DNA of 64,000 bases from Paracoccus aerius (GCF_014656455.1 NZ_BNCL01000002.1:344261-408260); one strand, 5' to 3'; shown: positions 46,758 through 55,290, numbered from the stretch's first letter. Notes: generated by a model from the letters alone, not told the origin. A program made the numbers and translations.

Positions 46758-47226
46758 TCGCCGGACCGCCCTTCTGGGGCTGCTGGCACTGGCGGGCTGC
46801 GGGCTGACGCCTGTCTATGGCCCGAACGGTGCCGGCCAGCGCCTGTTCGGCAAGGTGCGCCCGCGCGATCCCCAGACCTATCAGGATTTCGCCTTCAACC
46901 GCCGACTGGGCGAACGCCTGGGCGGCGAGGGGACGGATTACGACCTGGATTACCGCATTACCGTGGGCGTCGTGCCGCAGGCCATCACCACGGACGAGGT
47001 CACGAACCGCTATTCCCTCAACGGCACCGCTGATTTCGTGCTGAAGGACCGCGCGGGCCGGGTGCTGGCGCAAGGGCGGGTCAGCAACTTCACCTCATAT
47101 TCCACCACCGGCACGACCATCGCCACTCTGTCCGCCGAAGGGGATGCCCGGTCCCGCCTGGCCGAGATGCTGGCCGATCAGGTCGTGACGCGGCTGCTGG
47201 CGGCGTCAAGCCAACTGCCCGAATGA
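46744..47226 (+). CDS. lptE: LPS-assembly lipoprotein LptE
   Basis: 160-residue outer-membrane lipoprotein, partner and plug of the LptD channel that inserts LPS. A short signal with the lipobox [13 protein letters not shown] gives a lipidated Cys19. The mature part matches alphaproteobacterial LptE ([12 protein letters not shown] and [31 protein letters not shown]). It overlaps leuS by 14 bases and lies seven bases before holA. The order leuS-lptE-holA is common in proteobacteria and supports the name even though LptE is poorly conserved. Confidence 0.88.
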   Translation: MWSPDRRTALLGLLALAGCGLTPVYGPNGAGQRLFGKVRPRDPQTYQDFAFNRRLGERLGGEGTDYDLDYRITVGVVPQAITTDEVTNRYSLNGTADFVLKDRAGRVLAQGRVSNFTSYSTTGTTIATLSAEGDARSRLAEMLADQVVTRLLAASSQLPE

Positions 47227-47233
47227 CCTGGCG

Positions 47234-48262
47234 ATGATCCTGAAGGGCGCGGAAATCGCGCGCTATCTGGCGCGGCCCGACCCTTCGCGCCCGGCGCTGC
47301 TGATCTATGGCCAGGACGCCATGCGCGTCGCCATGAAGCGGGCCGAGGCCGTCAAGGCCCTGGTCGGCGAAAAGGCCGACGAGGAGATGCGCCTGACCCG
47401 GATGCCGGGCGCGGGCCTGCGCAAGGATCCGGCGCAACTGCTGGACGCGCTGAAGGAGGTGGGCTTCTTTCCGGGCCAGAGGGTCGTGCTGGTCGAGGAC
47501 GCGCCCGACACCGCGGCAGATGCGATTCGCGCGGCCCTGGCCGAATGGAAGCCGGGCGATGCGGCAATGGTCGTGACCGCCGGGGGGCTGGGCAAGACCT
47601 CGGCCCTGCGCAAGCTGTTCGAGCCGCATCCGACAGCCGTGACCGCGCCCGTCTATGACGATCCGCCGGGCGAGGAAGAAGTGTCCCGCTGGCTGGCCGA
47701 GGCCGGGCTGCGCCAGGTGCCGCAGGCCGCGATGCGGGACATGATGGCGCTGGCGCGCGCGCTGGATCCGGGCGACCTGCGCCAGACGATCGAAAAGATC
47801 GGGCTTTACAAGCATGGCGACGACACGCCCCTGACGGCCGAGGAAATCGCTTTGATGGCCCCCGCCACCATCGAGGCGGATCTGGACGAGTTGATCCATG
47901 TCGTCGCTGAACGCCGCGAGGGTGAGTTCGGCACGATGATGCGCCGGATCGAGGGTCAGGGCGTGAATCCCGTCACGCTGTGCATCGCCGCGCTGCGCCA
48001 TTTCCGTGCGCTGCACCTGGCCGCCGCCGATCCCGCCGGGCCGGGCGTCGCCCTGTCTCGGATGCGCCCGCCGGTCTTCGGCCCGCGCCGCGACCGCATG
48101 GCGCGGCAGGCGCAGGCCTGGGGAATGGGGCCGCTGGAGGAGGCGGTGCGGTCGCTTCTGGACTGCGACCTGCTACTGCGCAGTTCGACCCGCGCGCCGC
48201 AGATGGCGCTGGTCGAGCGCGCGCTGATCCGCCTGGCGATGACCTCTCGGGGCAGGCGGTGA
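47234..48262 (+). CDS. holA: DNA polymerase III subunit delta
   Basis: 342-residue delta subunit of the clamp loader. The N-terminal domain resembles AAA+ folds but lacks a working Walker A: LLIYGQDAMRVAMKRAEAVKALVG. The C-terminal collar helices include LCIAALRHFRALHLA and SLLDCDLLLRSSTRAPQMALVERALIRLA. It opens the beta clamp within the replicase. Its stop overlaps the GTG start of the flavoprotein gene (GTGA). Confidence 0.93.
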   Translation: MILKGAEIARYLARPDPSRPALLIYGQDAMRVAMKRAEAVKALVGEKADEEMRLTRMPGAGLRKDPAQLLDALKEVGFFPGQRVVLVEDAPDTAADAIRAALAEWKPGDAAMVVTAGGLGKTSALRKLFEPHPTAVTAPVYDDPPGEEEVSRWLAEAGLRQVPQAAMRDMMALARALDPGDLRQTIEKIGLYKHGDDTPLTAEEIALMAPATIEADLDELIHVVAERREGEFGTMMRRIEGQGVNPVTLCIAALRHFRALHLAAADPAGPGVALSRMRPPVFGPRRDRMARQAQAWGMGPLEEAVRSLLDCDLLLRSSTRAPQMALVERALIRLAMTSRGRR

Positions 48263-49473
48263 GCGAGGCCGTCGAGGCCCTTGTGATCGGCGCGGGTCCG
48301 GCAGGCCTTATGGCGGCCGAGATCCTGTCGCAATCCGGGCGGAGGGTCTTGGTCGTCGAGGCGATGCCCACGCCCGCGCGCAAGTTCCTGATGGCCGGAA
48401 AGTCGGGGCTGAACCTGACGAAGGACGAGCCTTTTCACGCGTTCGCGCAAAGGTTCATCCTTGGCAGCGGGGGCCGTCTGCCCCCGCACCCCCGAGGATA
48501 TTTCGATGAAGAAGAAAGCCGGTTTGGTCCTGCCGAGGTGATGGCCTGGGTTCGCGGGCTGGGGATCGAATTGTTCACCGGATCGACCGGGCGGGTGTTT
48601 CCGGTCGGCATGAAGGCCTCTCCGCTGCTGCGAGCCTGGCTGTCGCGGTTGCGCGGCGGCGGGGTCGAGTTGCGGACCCGGTGGCGGTGGATCGGCGGCG
48701 GCTGGCGGTTCGAGACGCCCGACGGGCCGCGCGATATTCGGCCGCGCGTGGTCGTGCTTGCGCTTGGCGGGGCAAGCTGGCCGCGCTTGGGATCGGACGC
48801 GGCATGGGTGCCCTGGCTGAAGGACGCGGGGGTCGGGATCGCGCCGTTCCGGCCTGCCAATGTCGGTTTTCGCGTGTCTTGGTCGGCGCCCATGGCGCGT
48901 CATTTCGGAGCGGCGGTCAAGGGAACCGCATTGCGCGCAGGCGATCTTGCCTCTCGGGGGGAGTGGGTCATCGGCCGGCAGGGGATCGAGGGCGGCGGGG
49001 TTTACGAGATCTCGGCCGCGCTGCGCGACGGCGCGGCGGGCCGGGTGGACCTGGCGCCCGATCTGGACCGCGCTGCCCTTGCGGCGCGATTTTCCCGGCC
49101 CAAGGGGAAGCTGTCCCTGGGCAACTGGCTGCGCCGGGTGCTGGAGGATCCGGTCAAGGTGGCGCTGCTGCTGGAATGGGGGCGGCCCTTGCCCGGCGAT
49201 CCGGCGGGATGGGCCGACCTGACGAAGGGGCTGCCGCTGCGCCACGAGGGGCCGATGGCGATAGAGACGGCGATTTCCTCGGCCGGGGGCGTGACCTGGG
49301 ATTCGGTGACAAAGGCGCAGGAACTGCGGGCCCTGCCCGACGTCTTCGTTGCCGGCGAGATGCTGGACTGGGAAGCGCCGACCGGCGGCTATCTTCTGAC
49401 CGCCTGCCTGGGCAGCGGGCTGCACGCCGGGCGGGCAGCGGCAGCAAGACTGGCGTCGATGGCAGCGGGCTGA
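48259..49473 (+). CDS. FAD/NAD(P)-dependent oxidoreductase (TIGR03862-like flavoprotein) with repeat-derived insert
   Basis: 404-residue flavoprotein of the HI0933/TIGR03862 type. The FAD-binding Rossmann motif is GAGPAGLMAAEIL (residues 11-23), and the C-terminal FAD motif is AGEMLDWEAPTGGYLLTACLGSGL. The reaction is unknown. A GTG overlapping the holA stop is the start. Residues about 70-87 (SGGRLPPHPRGYFDEEES) are encoded by a copy of a dispersed hairpin repeat found twice more in the window, read in frame, so this stretch is probably a surface insert of non-protein origin. The rest of the domain appears intact, so the protein may still work. The substrate is unknown. Confidence 0.85.
   Translation: MSEAVEALVIGAGPAGLMAAEILSQSGRRVLVVEAMPTPARKFLMAGKSGLNLTKDEPFHAFAQRFILGSGGRLPPHPRGYFDEEESRFGPAEVMAWVRGLGIELFTGSTGRVFPVGMKASPLLRAWLSRLRGGGVELRTRWRWIGGGWRFETPDGPRDIRPRVVVLALGGASWPRLGSDAAWVPWLKDAGVGIAPFRPANVGFRVSWSAPMARHFGAAVKGTALRAGDLASRGEWVIGRQGIEGGGVYEISAALRDGAAGRVDLAPDLDRAALAARFSRPKGKLSLGNWLRRVLEDPVKVALLLEWGRPLPGDPAGWADLTKGLPLRHEGPMAIETAISSAGGVTWDSVTKAQELRALPDVFVAGEMLDWEAPTGGYLLTACLGSGLHAGRAAAARLASMAAG
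48468..48517 (+). repeat. Dispersed hairpin repeat, copy B (inside the flavoprotein gene)
   Basis: GGGGGC-cgtct-GCCCCC is followed by GCACCCCCGAGGATATTT and then GATGAAGAAGAA. It shares this layout with the copies at 40437-40502 and 55997-56047, but here it lies in a coding sequence and keeps the frame open. Confidence 0.75.
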
Positions 49474-49558
49474 ACCGCACCGGCTTGCCATGACAAGGCC
49501 CCAGGGGTTAACCTGGAGGCATGGGAGGAACCCGCCAACCGCAGGGAAAGGGTTTCCG

Positions 49559-49777
49559 ATGTCCTATACGATCACGCATTTCGCGCCCGAGACGCGAAGC
49601 CGTATCGATGCCTTCTTCAACCGCTTCGGCCAGGGGACGAACGCCTATCTGGAAGGAAAGGCACGGGCCGCGCAGATCCAGGCGCTTGAAGCGAAGTCCG
49701 ACGGGGATCTCGCGCTGATGGGCCTGACCCGCGACCGGATCGTGGCCCATGTGTTTCGCGACACCTACTGGATCTGA
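49559..49777 (+). CDS. Small DUF1127-like protein
   Basis: 72-residue protein. Its C-terminal half carries a DUF1127-like (YjiS) pattern: KSDGDLALMGLTRDRIVAHVFRD, in which the D-x-x-L-x-x-x-G-L-x-R-x-x-I core is recognisable. Such small arginine-containing proteins have been linked to RNA metabolism and sRNA turnover in Rhodobacter and relatives. AAAGGG precedes the ATG. It stands alone between the flavoprotein and a convergent thioesterase gene. The protein lacks the strongly basic tail of typical short members, so it may be a divergent one. Confidence 0.7.
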   Translation: MSYTITHFAPETRSRIDAFFNRFGQGTNAYLEGKARAAQIQALEAKSDGDLALMGLTRDRIVAHVFRDTYWI

Positions 49778-49782
49778 CGGCC

Positions 49783-50196
49783 TCAGTCCTTCCAGTCGAT
49801 CACCATCTGCGTCTGGGTGACGATTGCCGCGGTTTTGCCGTCGCCGCGGGTGATGGTGGTCTGCCAGATCTGCGTCGTGCGCCCGATATGCAGGGGCAGG
49901 CTGACGGCGCGGGCCACGTCGCCCAGCCGGATCGGGCGCAGGAAGTTGGTCTTGCTTTCCAGGGTCGTCGTCGTCTTGCCCTGGGGCAGGTTCAGGAAGG
50001 TGCCGGTGCCGCCCGCGTTATCCGCAAGACCCATGATCGCGCCGCCATGCAGGACGCCGTTGCGATTGGCCAGGACCTGGCTCACCGGCATCTCGAACTC
50101 GACCCGTTCCGGCGTGGCGCTGACAAGGCGCGCGCCGATATGGATCGCAAATTCCGGCTGGTCGCAGGCCTCGCGCCTGGTGCGGTCATCGTTCAT
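49783..50196 (-). CDS. PaaI-family hotdog thioesterase
   Basis: 137-residue hotdog-fold thioesterase. The active-site helix is NGVLHGGAIMGLADNAGG, with the catalytic Asp/Asn region and the conserved HGG typical of the PaaI and FcoT-like group. The beta-sheet blocks TTTLESKTNFLRPIRLGDVARA and VTQTQMVIDW follow. It probably hydrolyses an acyl-CoA; the acyl group is unknown. GGAAGGA six bases before the ATG sets the start. It is convergent with the DUF1127-like gene, five bases apart. Confidence 0.85.
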   Translation of the reverse strand: MNDDRTRREACDQPEFAIHIGARLVSATPERVEFEMPVSQVLANRNGVLHGGAIMGLADNAGGTGTFLNLPQGKTTTTLESKTNFLRPIRLGDVARAVSLPLHIGRTTQIWQTTITRGDGKTAAIVTQTQMVIDWKD

Positions 50197-50255
50197 CGCT
50201 GTTCCTTCCACTGCCCGGCCATATCATCCGGCCGGGCGGGAAAGGGCAAGCGGGC

Positions 50256-50840
50256 TCAGGCCTTGCGGCAGGATACCAGTTGCGCGCGATACATCTGCGC
50301 CCGCTGGCCGACCTGGTTCGCGACCCGCACGAGCCAGGGCTTGCCCAGATAGGATTGGCGCGCGAACCCCGACCTGCCTTCGTGATAGGCCAGGTATTGC
50401 CCCGTCGCGTCCCCTTTCGAAATGCCCAGCCTGCGCGAGGAATTATGCATGTACCAGCCCATGAAATCGGTCGCATGGCGGATATTGTCGCGCTTGGCGC
50501 GGCGGTTGCCGGTTTCCTTCTGGTATTCCTCCCAGGTGCCGTCGAGCGCCTGGGAATAGCCATAGGCACTGGACTGGCGGCCGATGGGAATCACGCCAAG
50601 GGCATATTGGTGCGGGGTGCGCGCGTCGCCGATGAACTTCGATTCCTGATGGATTGCCGCCATCTGCACATGGATCGGAATGCCCCACCTGCGTTCCGAT
50701 GCCTTCATCGCGCGGTAATAGGCCGGTCGTTCCGCCACGATGGCGCAGGCGTTGTCCAGCTGACGAGGCGCCGAATAGTTGCCGCCGCCGCCGCATGACG
50801 CGACCAGCCCGACAATCGCGAGTTTCAGAAGCCTGCTCAT
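50256..50840 (-). CDS. Lytic transglycosylase-like lipoprotein (SLT domain)
   Basis: 194-residue predicted lipoprotein. The lipobox is GLVASCGGGG, with Cys near residue 16. The lysozyme-like SLT domain has the catalytic Glu in AAIHQESKFIGDARTP, followed by GYSQALDGTWEEYQKETGN and YLAYHEGRSGF, the substrate-groove motifs. Such enzymes cleave glycan strands of peptidoglycan to the anhydro form. GAGGGCAGG precedes the ATG. It lies 70 bases after glpK on the same strand. Confidence 0.85.
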   Translation of the reverse strand: MSRLLKLAIVGLVASCGGGGNYSAPRQLDNACAIVAERPAYYRAMKASERRWGIPIHVQMAAIHQESKFIGDARTPHQYALGVIPIGRQSSAYGYSQALDGTWEEYQKETGNRRAKRDNIRHATDFMGWYMHNSSRRLGISKGDATGQYLAYHEGRSGFARQSYLGKPWLVRVANQVGQRAQMYRAQLVSCRKA

Positions 50841-50910
50841 CCTGCCCTCTTGTCGTTTTCCGGCAATCTTACGGAAATTCACGCAGGGGTGAAATCACAA
50901 AGCCGGAAGA

Positions 50911-52386
50911 TCACACCGCCAGGACCGCCTGCACCGCCCTTTGCCAAGCGGAATAGCGCCGATCCCGGTCGCCTTGGGACATTCCCGGTTCGAACCGGCG
51001 TTCAAGCTGCCAGGCGCGGGCATATTCGTCGGGCGCCGGACACAGGCCTGCGCGATATCCAGCCAGCCAGGCTGCGCCCTGGGCCGTGGTTTCGGTATTC
51101 CTGGGCCGGTCCACGGGTGCGCCCAGGATATCGGCCAGGAACTGCATGGCAGGTTCGCTGGCGGTCATGCCGCCATCGACGCGCAGCACCGCATCGCCCG
51201 CCTGCGGCCAGTCGGCCCGCATCGCCTCCAGCAGGTCGCGGGTCTGGAAACCCACGCTTTCCAGGGCCGCGCGGGCGAATTCGGCGGGCCCGGTGTTGCG
51301 GGTCAGGCCGAAGACCGCGCCGCGGGCATTGGGGGACCAATGGGGTGCGCCAAGGCCGGTAAAGGCGGGGACCATGATGATCTGCTGGCTGTCATCGGCC
51401 TGCGCCGACAGGGCTTGGGTCTCCTTGGCCTCGCGGATGATCTTCAGCCCGTCGCGCAGCCATTGGACCACCGCGCCCGCGATGAAGATGCTGCCTTCCA
51501 GGGCATAGGTGGTCTTGCCGTCCAACCTGTAGGCGATGGTCGTCAAAAGCCGGTTCTGCGACCGGACGGCCTGGTCGCCCGTGTTCAGCAGGGCAAAGCA
51601 GCCGGTGCCATAGGTCGATTTCATCATGCCCGGCCCGAAGCAGGCTTGGCCCACGGTCGCGGCCTGCTGGTCGCCCGCCACGCCCAGGATCGGGATCTCG
51701 CGCCCGAACAGGTCGGGACGCGTCGTGCCGAAATCGTCGGCGCTGTCCCTGACCTCGGGCAGCAATTCGCGCGGCACGCCGAACAGGCGGCACATGTCGT
51801 CGGACCATTCGCCCTTGCGGATGTCGTACAGGGCGGTGCGGCTGGCATTGGTGGCATCGGTGACATGGGACTGGCCGCCCGTCAGCTTCCAGATCAGGAA
51901 GCTGTCGATCGTGCCGAAGGCCAGGTCGCCCGCCCGCGCCCGGTCCCGCGCGCCTTCGACATTGTCCAGCAGCCAGCCGATCTTGGTGGCGCTGAAATAG
52001 GGGTCCAGCAGCAGGCCGGTGGTGTTGGTCACCTGATCCTCGGCACCCTCATCGCGCAGGCGGTCGCAGATGTCGGCAGTGCGGCGGTCCTGCCAGACGA
52101 TGGCGCGGTGGATGGGTTGGCCGGTCTTTCGGTCCCAGATCACCACCGTTTCGCGCTGATTGGTGATGCCGATGGCGTCGATGCGGGGGGCGCCGGCCTT
52201 TTCGATGGCGGCGCGGGCGGTTCCGGCGCTGCTGGTCCAGATGTCGTTCGGGTCGTGTTCCACCCAGCCTGACCGGGGGAAATGCTGCGGAAACTCGTGC
52301 TGGGCCGAGGCCTGCACCGTCAGGTCGTCACGAAAGACAAGCGCCCGGGACGAGGTGGTCCCCTGATCCATCGCCAGTATCGTCAT
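50911..52386 (-). CDS. glpK: Glycerol kinase
   Basis: 491-residue FGGY-family kinase phosphorylating glycerol to glycerol-3-phosphate. The phosphate-1 motif [12 protein letters not shown] is at the N-terminus. The sugar and ATP motifs [16 protein letters not shown] and [12 protein letters not shown], and the C-terminal [21 protein letters not shown], are all in order. Its start overlaps the stop of the upstream ModE-like regulator by four bases, an unusual coupling. No glpF or glpD is adjacent, so other glp genes must lie elsewhere. Confidence 0.96.
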   Translation of the reverse strand: MTILAMDQGTTSSRALVFRDDLTVQASAQHEFPQHFPRSGWVEHDPNDIWTSSAGTARAAIEKAGAPRIDAIGITNQRETVVIWDRKTGQPIHRAIVWQDRRTADICDRLRDEGAEDQVTNTTGLLLDPYFSATKIGWLLDNVEGARDRARAGDLAFGTIDSFLIWKLTGGQSHVTDATNASRTALYDIRKGEWSDDMCRLFGVPRELLPEVRDSADDFGTTRPDLFGREIPILGVAGDQQAATVGQACFGPGMMKSTYGTGCFALLNTGDQAVRSQNRLLTTIAYRLDGKTTYALEGSIFIAGAVVQWLRDGLKIIREAKETQALSAQADDSQQIIMVPAFTGLGAPHWSPNARGAVFGLTRNTGPAEFARAALESVGFQTRDLLEAMRADWPQAGDAVLRVDGGMTASEPAMQFLADILGAPVDRPRNTETTAQGAAWLAGYRAGLCPAPDEYARAWQLERRFEPGMSQGDRDRRYSAWQRAVQAVLAV

Positions 52387-52742
52387 ATATCCTCCCTTTT
52401 CATCAACGCGCCGATGACGGCCAGATCAGCCGCCCCCTTTTCACGCAAAAGCCGTTCCAGCGCTTCGTAGTGATGCAACACCGCCTGGCCGGCGGGGGTG
52501 ACCGTCGCCCCGCCTCCGCCCGCACCGCCCCGGCTGCTGTCCACCAGGGGCTGGGCAAAGGCCGCGTTCATCTCCTCGACCAGGGACCAAGCCCGCTTGT
52601 AGCTCATCCCCATCTGCCGCCCTGCGGCCGAGATGGATCCCAGCTGGCCGATCAGCCGCAGAAGCTGCGCCTTGCCCGGCCCCAGCACCAGCGGGGCGTC
52701 GTATTCCAGCCGCAGCTTGATGCGGGGGCCGTCCCTGTCCAT
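52383..52742 (-). CDS. Stand-alone ModE-type winged-helix regulator
   Basis: 119-residue protein matching the N-terminal DNA-binding domain of Mod[45 protein letters not shown], with the recognition helix in [13 protein letters not shown]. The molybdate-binding TOBE (MOP) domains of full-length ModE are missing. The loop [17 protein letters not shown] is the LysR/ModE wing region. It overlaps glpK by four bases, so the two are co-translated. Without TOBE domains it may sense something else or only bind DNA. Its target could be its own operon. Confidence 0.8.
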   Translation of the reverse strand: MDRDGPRIKLRLEYDAPLVLGPGKAQLLRLIGQLGSISAAGRQMGMSYKRAWSLVEEMNAAFAQPLVDSSRGGAGGGGATVTPAGQAVLHHYEALERLLREKGAADLAVIGALMKREDI

Positions 52743-52876
52743 CGCGATTCGGTTCCTGTTCTTGCGGCAACGTTAGCCGCAGGTCGCGGGCCGGTGCAAA
52801 CGACGCCACGACGCGCTTGGCGGGCTGGACGGGCGCGGCCTATGCTTGCCGCGACACCAAGGGGAAGGGGTTCAAC

Positions 52877-54055
52877 ATGTCCACCGATATCGTCATCCTG
52901 TCCGGCGCGCGCACCGCCATCGGCACCTTCGGCGGCAGCCTGGCCGCCATTCCACCCATCGACCTGGCCACGACCGTGACCCGCGCCGCGATCGAGCGTG
53001 CTGGGGTGGCCCCCGACCGGATCGGGCAGGTGGTCTTCGGCCATGTCCTGAACACCGAACCCCGCGACATGTATCTGTCGCGCGTGGCGATGCTGAATGC
53101 GGGCGTCCCCGACACCACGCCCGCGATGAACGTGAACCGGCTTTGCGGCTCGGGCGCGCAGGCCATTGTCTCGGCAGCCCAGGCGCTGATGCTGGGCGAC
53201 GCCGACTTCGCCGTCGCGGGCGGCGCCGAAAGCATGAGCCGCGCGCCTTATGCGATCAGCTCGGCCCGGTTCGGGGCCAAGATGGGCGACCAGAAGATGA
53301 TGGACATGATGACCGGCGCGCTGACCTGCCCGATGGGCACCGGCCACATGGGCGTCACGGCCGAAAACGTGGCCGTCGAACATGAGATCAGCCGGCAGGC
53401 GCAGGACGAATTCGCGATGGAATCGCAGCGCCGCGCGGCGGCTGCGATCGCGGCAGGGCATTTCAAGAACCAAATTGTGCCGGTCGAGGTGAAGGGTCGC
53501 AAGGGTCCGATCACTTTCGACACAGATGAACATCCCAAGGAAACCGGCCTCGATAAGCTGGCGGGGCTGAAGGCGGTCTTCAAGAAGGACGGTTCGGTGA
53601 CGGCCGGCAATGCAAGCGGCATCAATGATGGTGCTGCGGCCCTTGTGCTGGCGCGGGCGGATGCCGCGCAGGCGGCGGGCCTGACGCCCCGCGCGCGGAT
53701 CCTGGGCTATGCCGTGGCGGGCGTGCGCCCCGAGGTGATGGGCATCGGTCCCATCCCGGCAGTCCAGAGGCTGCTGGAAAAAACCGGCCTGTCTGTGGGC
53801 GATTTCGACGTGATAGAATCGAACGAGGCCTTCGCGGCACAGGCGCTTGCCGTGAACAAGGGGCTGGGGCTGGACCCGGCCCGGGTGAACCCCAATGGCG
53901 GGGCCATCGCGCTTGGTCATCCGGTGGGGGCGACCGGCGCGATCATTACCGTCAAGGCGCTGTATGAACTGGAAAGGATCGGCGGCAAGCGCGGGCTGAT
54001 CACCATGTGCATCGGCGGCGGACAGGGCATCGCCCTGGCCATCGAACTGATGTGA
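52877..54055 (+). CDS. phaA: Acetyl-CoA acetyltransferase (thiolase)
   Basis: 392-residue degradative or biosynthetic thiolase condensing or cleaving acetoacetyl-CoA and similar 3-ketoacyl-CoAs. The acyl-accepting Cys90 is in NRLCGSGAQAIVS. The His of GGAIALGHPVGATG and the second Cys of MCIGGGQGIALA complete the triad. MSTDIVIL is the start, preceded by AAGGGG. It stands apart from other beta-oxidation or PHB genes here, so the pathway (beta-ketothiolase for polyhydroxybutyrate or fatty-acid oxidation) is uncertain. It is convergent with the EamA exporter. Confidence 0.88.
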   Translation: MSTDIVILSGARTAIGTFGGSLAAIPPIDLATTVTRAAIERAGVAPDRIGQVVFGHVLNTEPRDMYLSRVAMLNAGVPDTTPAMNVNRLCGSGAQAIVSAAQALMLGDADFAVAGGAESMSRAPYAISSARFGAKMGDQKMMDMMTGALTCPMGTGHMGVTAENVAVEHEISRQAQDEFAMESQRRAAAAIAAGHFKNQIVPVEVKGRKGPITFDTDEHPKETGLDKLAGLKAVFKKDGSVTAGNASGINDGAAALVLARADAAQAAGLTPRARILGYAVAGVRPEVMGIGPIPAVQRLLEKTGLSVGDFDVIESNEAFAAQALAVNKGLGLDPARVNPNGGAIALGHPVGATGAIITVKALYELERIGGKRGLITMCIGGGQGIALAIELM

Positions 54056-54057
54056 TC

Positions 54058-54960
54058 CTAGGCCGGTTGCGCCGTCGCGGCTTGCCGCGACAGGCGCAGC
54101 GCGGCGATCCCGGCCAGGATGATCACGGCGCTGCCGATGATCGTCCAGCCGTCGGGCGTTTCGCCAAAGATGGCGGAGCCCGCGACCATTGCGAAGATCA
54201 GGCGAGTATAGCGGAAGGGCGTCACCGCGCCGACCTGGCCCGTGCGCATCGCCACCGTCAGGAATGTATAGGCACAGACCCCCGCCGCCGCAGCCGCCAG
54301 AAGACCCGCCCAGGTCGCGCCATCCGGCGCGGTCAGGGGGCCGCCGAAGGGCAGGACGATCAGCCCAGCCACGATCAGCATGGAAAAGCCCACCACGCCC
54401 AACTGGCGGAAGGACAGCGAAACGGGCGCGGCACGGGTCGCCAGGTCGCGCCCCGCGAACCCCAGCATCGCCATGATCGCCAGCAGCGACAGCGCCCCGA
54501 AACCGTCTGTTCCCGGCCGCAGGATCAGCAGGACGCCCCCGAAGCCCAGGGCCACCGCCAGCCAGCGGCGCGGGCCGATGCTTTCGCCGAATAGCATGGC
54601 TGCACCCACCATCACCACCAGCGGCGTGGCCTGCAGGATGGCGGATGCCGTGGACAGTGGCGTCAGGGCGATGGCCAGCATGTAGAACAGCCGGCCCGTC
54701 ACCTCGGACAGCGACCGCAGCACCATGGCCCGTCCCAGCATGGCGCGTGTCAGCGGCGCTTCGCCCGCCAGCAGGGCAAGGGCGGCAAAGGTCGCGGTCC
54801 CCAGGACGCCGAAGGTGATCAGAACCTGGCCCGGCGGCAGGCTGACCGCCGCAAGCTTGAGCAGCGAATCCTCGACCGCGAAGCCCGCCATGGACAGCAC
54901 CATGAAGACGGCGCCCCGCAGGTTGAAGGCGGCGCCGAGGCGTGCGTGGGGATCAGACAT
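54058..54960 (-). CDS. EamA-family (DMT) transporter
   Basis: 300-residue inner-membrane protein with ten predicted helices in two EamA repeats, typical of drug/metabolite exporters. The first repeat ends near LRPGTDGFG, and the second contains AMRTGQVGAVTPFRYTRLIFAMVAGSAIFGE, a conserved block. The start MSDPHARLG gives a short cytoplasmic N-terminus. Substrates of such proteins (amino acids, nucleosides or drugs) cannot be read from sequence. Upstream on the same strand lie a structured RNA with a short ORF and a terminator; that element may control this gene by attenuation, which is a hypothesis. Confidence 0.87.
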   Translation of the reverse strand: MSDPHARLGAAFNLRGAVFMVLSMAGFAVEDSLLKLAAVSLPPGQVLITFGVLGTATFAALALLAGEAPLTRAMLGRAMVLRSLSEVTGRLFYMLAIALTPLSTASAILQATPLVVMVGAAMLFGESIGPRRWLAVALGFGGVLLILRPGTDGFGALSLLAIMAMLGFAGRDLATRAAPVSLSFRQLGVVGFSMLIVAGLIVLPFGGPLTAPDGATWAGLLAAAAAGVCAYTFLTVAMRTGQVGAVTPFRYTRLIFAMVAGSAIFGETPDGWTIIGSAVIILAGIAALRLSRQAATAQPA

Positions 54961-55044
54961 GGCGGGCCCTTGGCTTTGACGGGAACGGGGCAAGCAGTCC
55001 CCCATCGCGGCGTCCAAGGCAAGCGGCCCCCGCAAAAAGGCCGA

Positions 55045-55088
55045 CAAAGGCCCAAAAGGAACGGGCCGCCCTAGATCAAGGCGGCCCG
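55045..55088 (-). terminator. Terminator of the small RNA / leader before the EamA gene
   Basis: CGGGCCGCC / GGCGGCCCG is a perfect 9-bp stem with a 9-base loop, followed on the minus strand by TTCCTTTTGG. It ends the structured transcript that starts near 55260 and lies 85 bases before the EamA start. Confidence 0.75.
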
Positions 55089-55167
55089 CGAGATCCACGG
55101 AGATGGTCCGGTTAGGGATGGGTAAGCATCCGGTCCCAACCAGGGTTTACGACCCTCGGGGCTGCCC

Positions 55168-55224
55168 TCAGGCCACGGCCCCCCTGACTGTTCCGACACC
55201 TCTCTCCAATATCACTCTCGACAC
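55168..55224 (-). CDS. 18-codon leader-type ORF (GTG start)
   Basis: Reads MSRVILERGVGTVRGAVA with a GTG start placed three bases after the very strong Shine-Dalgarno GGAGGTGGTCC. The stop is TGA. Its small size and structured surroundings suggest a leader peptide or dual-function RNA rather than an enzyme. It has no repeated codon run for one amino acid. Whether it is translated is unknown. Confidence 0.5.
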   Translation of the reverse strand: MSRVILERGVGTVRGAVA

Positions 55225-55290
55225 TGGACCACCTCCTTTCAATGTGTTGCCGTTATAGGGAAAGCCTGCCACAGATCGGACCCGTGTCAA

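Larger units (their letters stand above)
55045..55260 (-). ncRNA. Structured small RNA or leader with an 18-codon ORF and an internal anti-Shine-Dalgarno
   Basis: On the minus strand, after TTGACA (55290-55285) directly behind yhhQ, lies a transcript-like unit. GGAGGTGGTCC (55236-55226) precedes a GTG-started 18-codon ORF. Small hairpins follow (AGGGT/ACCCT; GGTTGG/CTAACC enclosing GGATG/CATCC). GGACCATCTCC (55109-55099) then comes before the terminator. The first and last elements can pair over 11 bases (ten Watson-Crick pairs and one G-U). It could be a stand-alone regulatory RNA, a dual-function RNA, or an attenuator of the EamA gene downstream. No known family name could be assigned from memory. 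Confidence 0.6.

Noticed and set aside
50980..51000. A tRNA-like TpsiC arm (GGTTCGAACC)
   Set aside because: It lies inside the glpK coding sequence, with no acceptor stem, anticodon arm or CCA context.
55045..55260. SRP RNA, 6S RNA, tmRNA or preQ1 riboswitch for the structured element before the EamA gene
   Set aside because: None of the diagnostic motifs (the GGAAG/AGCA SRP loop, the 6S central bubble, tmRNA tag and acceptor parts, preQ1 core) was found.
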